Shown piece by piece: positions 34,128-35,823 of a DNA stretch of 35,823 nt. Source of the stretch: Ructibacterium gallinarum (GTDB lineage Bacteria > Bacillota > Clostridia > Monoglobales > Monoglobaceae). Numbering within the stretch: position 1 is the stretch's first letter; the number at the start of each line of letters is the position of its first letter. The stretch lies in contig NZ_JADCKB010000027.1 in assembly GCF_014982785.1 (NCBI RefSeq), forward strand, positions 1 to 35,823. The letters run 5' to 3'. The position numbers were made by a program, and so were the translations under genes. The notes under the pieces are model-generated. The model was not told the origin of the DNA, ran no database searches, and was given only the letters and a program-made list of their open reading frames with translations.

Positions 34128-35651
34128 ATGGAAAACAGAAGCTATGTTGCGATTGACTTAAAATCATTTTATGCTTCCGCCGAATGTGTGGAGCGAGGCC
34201 TTGATCCTTTGACAACCAATCTTGTGGTAGCCGACGAGAGTCGGACAACAAAAACCATTTGTCTTGCTGTTTCCCCATCATTAAAAGAATATGGATTGCC
34301 GGGACGGGCAAGGCTTTTTGAAGTAGTGCAAAAAATAAAAGAAGAAAATGCAAAACGTCGCCAATATGCGCCAGGAAGAAAATTAACGGGGGCTTCTTAT
34401 GACGCATCCGCGCTAGGCCGATTTCCGGAGCTTGCAATTGATTATATTATTGCACCGCCGCGGATGGCACATTATATAGATGTCAGCGCAAAGATTTATC
34501 AAGTTTATCTCAAATATATTGCGCCAGAGGATATTCATGTCTATTCCATTGACGAAGTTTTTATGGATGTAACGAATTATCTGAAAAGTTATGCTTTAAC
34601 CGCCAAGGAGCTTACAAGAAAAATGATTCTCGATGTGTATCAAACTACTGGCATTACCGCAACGGCAGGCATTGGCACCAATCTATATCTTTGTAAAGTT
34701 GCAATGGATATTGAGGCTAAGCATACACAGCCGGACCTAAACGGCGTCCGGATTGCTGAACTTGATGAAATAAGTTACCGCCATAAGCTGTGGAATCACC
34801 GCCCTTTAACTGATTTTTGGCGTGTTGGTAGAGGATATGCAACAAAATTGGAAGCATATGGTATGCGCACGATGGGAGACATCGCGCGGTGTTCCGTGGG
34901 AAAAAGCAGTACATTTTATAATGAGGAACTGCTTTATAAAATGTTTGGTATTAATGCGGAACTGCTTATTGACCATGCATGGGGCTGGGAATCTTGTACT
35001 ATGGCAGATATTAAGGCCTATCAGCCATCTTCTAGCAGCCTGGGCTCGGGACAGGTCTTACACTGTCCTTATCCCTTTGATAAAGCAAAGCTGGTTGTAC
35101 GTGAAATGACGGATTCGCTGGTGCTTGATTTAGTGGAAAAAGGTCTGGTAACCGATCAACTTACGCTTACCATAGGCTATGATAGCAAGAATCTGGAAAA
35201 TGCAGAATGTGGAACAGAATACCGTGGTGCAGTGACAGCGGATTTTTACGGAAGAAAAATTCCCAGACATGCGCATGGAACGGTTTGCCTTAGAAAATAT
35301 ACTTCTTCCACACGACTGATATTAAAGGCAGTAACCGGGCTGTTTGATGAAATTGCAGATAAAAGCCTTTTGGTTAGGCGTCTCAATGTCACGGCGCATC
35401 ATTTGAAAACAGAAGCCGCATGGACGACGGAACCACAGTATGAGCAGGTCGATTTCTTTACCGACACAGAAGAAGAACAACGAAGAAAGCAGTCGGAAGC
35501 GGTCAAGCTGGAGAGGGAGAAAAGGATACAAGAAGCGGTAATCCATATCAAAAAGCAATATGGCAAAAATGCTGTGTTAAAGGGTATGAATCTTCAGGAA
35601 GGAGCAACGGGAAGAGACAGGAACAATCAAATTGGTGGACATAAAGCATAA
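34128..35651 (+). CDS. Y-family (DinB/UvrX-type) translesion DNA polymerase
   Basis: A 507-residue error-prone polymerase for lesion bypass. Palm motifs are intact: AIDLKSFYASAE (Asp10, steric-gate Tyr15) and YSIDEVFMDVT (Asp142, Glu143). A helix-hairpin-helix thumb follows (GRGYATKLEAYGMRTMGDIA), then the little-finger domain and a charged helical tail ending in KGMNLQEGATGRDRNNQIGGHK, typical of the longer DinB-like polymerases of Firmicutes and their mobile elements. It exceeds the 350-420 residues of chromosomal DinB/UmuC. ATG 34128 is preferred, although the site upstream (AGTGGTGA) is weak and in-frame TTG 34122 is possible. The YolD-like partner that often follows is missing; an IS element begins within 50 bp. 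Confidence 0.93.
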   Translation: MENRSYVAIDLKSFYASAECVERGLDPLTTNLVVADESRTTKTICLAVSPSLKEYGLPGRARLFEVVQKIKEENAKRRQYAPGRKLTGASYDASALGRFPELAIDYIIAPPRMAHYIDVSAKIYQVYLKYIAPEDIHVYSIDEVFMDVTNYLKSYALTAKELTRKMILDVYQTTGITATAGIGTNLYLCKVAMDIEAKHTQPDLNGVRIAELDEISYRHKLWNHRPLTDFWRVGRGYATKLEAYGMRTMGDIARCSVGKSSTFYNEELLYKMFGINAELLIDHAWGWESCTMADIKAYQPSSSSLGSGQVLHCPYPFDKAKLVVREMTDSLVLDLVEKGLVTDQLTLTIGYDSKNLENAECGTEYRGAVTADFYGRKIPRHAHGTVCLRKYTSSTRLILKAVTGLFDEIADKSLLVRRLNVTAHHLKTEAAWTTEPQYEQVDFFTDTEEEQRRKQSEAVKLEREKRIQEAVIHIKKQYGKNAVLKGMNLQEGATGRDRNNQIGGHKA

Positions 35652-35697
35652 AAAATTGTAAAGTGTAATACAGAGGAATATGTATGAGAAAATGAAT

Positions 35698-35823
35698 TGG
35701 ACCATAATCAAAAAAGTAGACAGAGGAATGAGGAAAATAGGATAGCGGCAGTTTAGGGCTGCTTCCAGTATAACAGTTCAGCCTGATTGGGAGTAAGCAT
35801 GCCAAGAGAGCCATGAGGGCGTC
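35698..35823 (-). mobile_element. End of an IS3-family insertion sequence (runs off the right edge)
   Basis: The transposase C-terminus at 35753-35821 marks the 3' end of an IS lying mainly to the right. The terminal repeat should be in 35690-35752; TGGACCATAATC starting at 35698 is a candidate end because it starts with TG and is followed by AAAAAAGTAGACAGAGGAA, but the other end is outside the window, so the boundary is a guess. Confidence 0.55.
35753..35821 (-). CDS. IS3-family transposase (integrase core), C-terminal fragment
   Basis: Reading leftward from the edge, the minus strand encodes 22 residues, RPHGSLGMLTPNQAELLYW then KQP, and a TAA at 35755-35753. The RPHxSLGxLTP motif is the conserved end of the rve/integrase domain of IS3-family OrfB transposases. 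The gene is cut by the window edge, not visibly broken. A different minus-strand frame (35548-35814) is longer but does not carry this motif. Confidence 0.75.
   Translation of the reverse strand, partial: RPHGSLGMLTPNQAELLYWKQP

Noticed and set aside
35548-35814. 88-codon minus-strand open frame at the right edge
   Set aside because: The transposase motif RPHGSLGMLTP is in a different frame; this one also overlaps the end of the polymerase gene.

Overview
The window looks like a Bacillota (Firmicutes), class Clostridia chromosome. The evidence is the gene order of the nusA operon (rimP-nusA-ylxR-ylxQ-infB-rbfA-nrnA-truB-ribF), strong AGGAGG-type ribosome binding sites, TTGACA/TATACT sigma-A promoters, a YesM/YesN-type two-component pair, an LplB/YtcP-type sugar importer without its own ATPase, and large secreted proteins carrying S-layer homology (SLH) domains. 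Genus cannot be fixed from this sequence.

Left part (1-3.9 kb): a terminator-rich edge, a cold-shock protein gene on the minus strand with a leader of about 150 nt, a secreted SASA-family carbohydrate esterase on its own promoter, and nrdR (ribonucleotide reductase repressor). Centre-left (3.9-11.9 kb): the classic housekeeping operon for transcription elongation, translation initiation and ribosome maturation. It starts at a strong promoter followed by a perfect 11-bp hairpin that could be a NusA-type attenuator, and it ends at a strong, probably bidirectional terminator after ribF.

Centre-right (11.9-34 kb): a carbohydrate-responsive surface locus. A histidine kinase and an AraC-type response regulator are transcribed leftward. 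Diverging from them, an apparent 18-kb unit encodes two sugar-ABC permeases, a lipoprotein binding protein, a 1711-residue secreted protein (copper-amine-oxidase-N-like, GH141-like beta-helix, Ig-like, jelly-roll and SGNH esterase regions), a 1328-residue secreted protein built from three repeats of a roughly 400-residue unit, a 1119-residue secreted protein with one more copy of the same repeat module plus degenerate SLH repeats, and a 627-residue protein with three canonical SLH repeats. A broken remnant of another gene follows, then a U6 terminator. My inference is that the kinase senses a glycan-related signal, the regulator switches on the unit, the secreted proteins bind and cut a polysaccharide at the cell surface, and the importer takes up the products.

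Right end (34-35.8 kb): a Y-family (DinB/UvrX-type) DNA polymerase on its own promoter, followed by the end of an IS3-family element whose transposase tail reads in from the right edge on the minus strand. No rRNA, tRNA, CRISPR array or origin was seen.

The most promising undescribed content is the three-protein surface assembly (about 24.1-33.4 kb): a repeated module of about 200 residues shared between neighbouring genes, and a C-terminal region of about 700 residues that I cannot assign.
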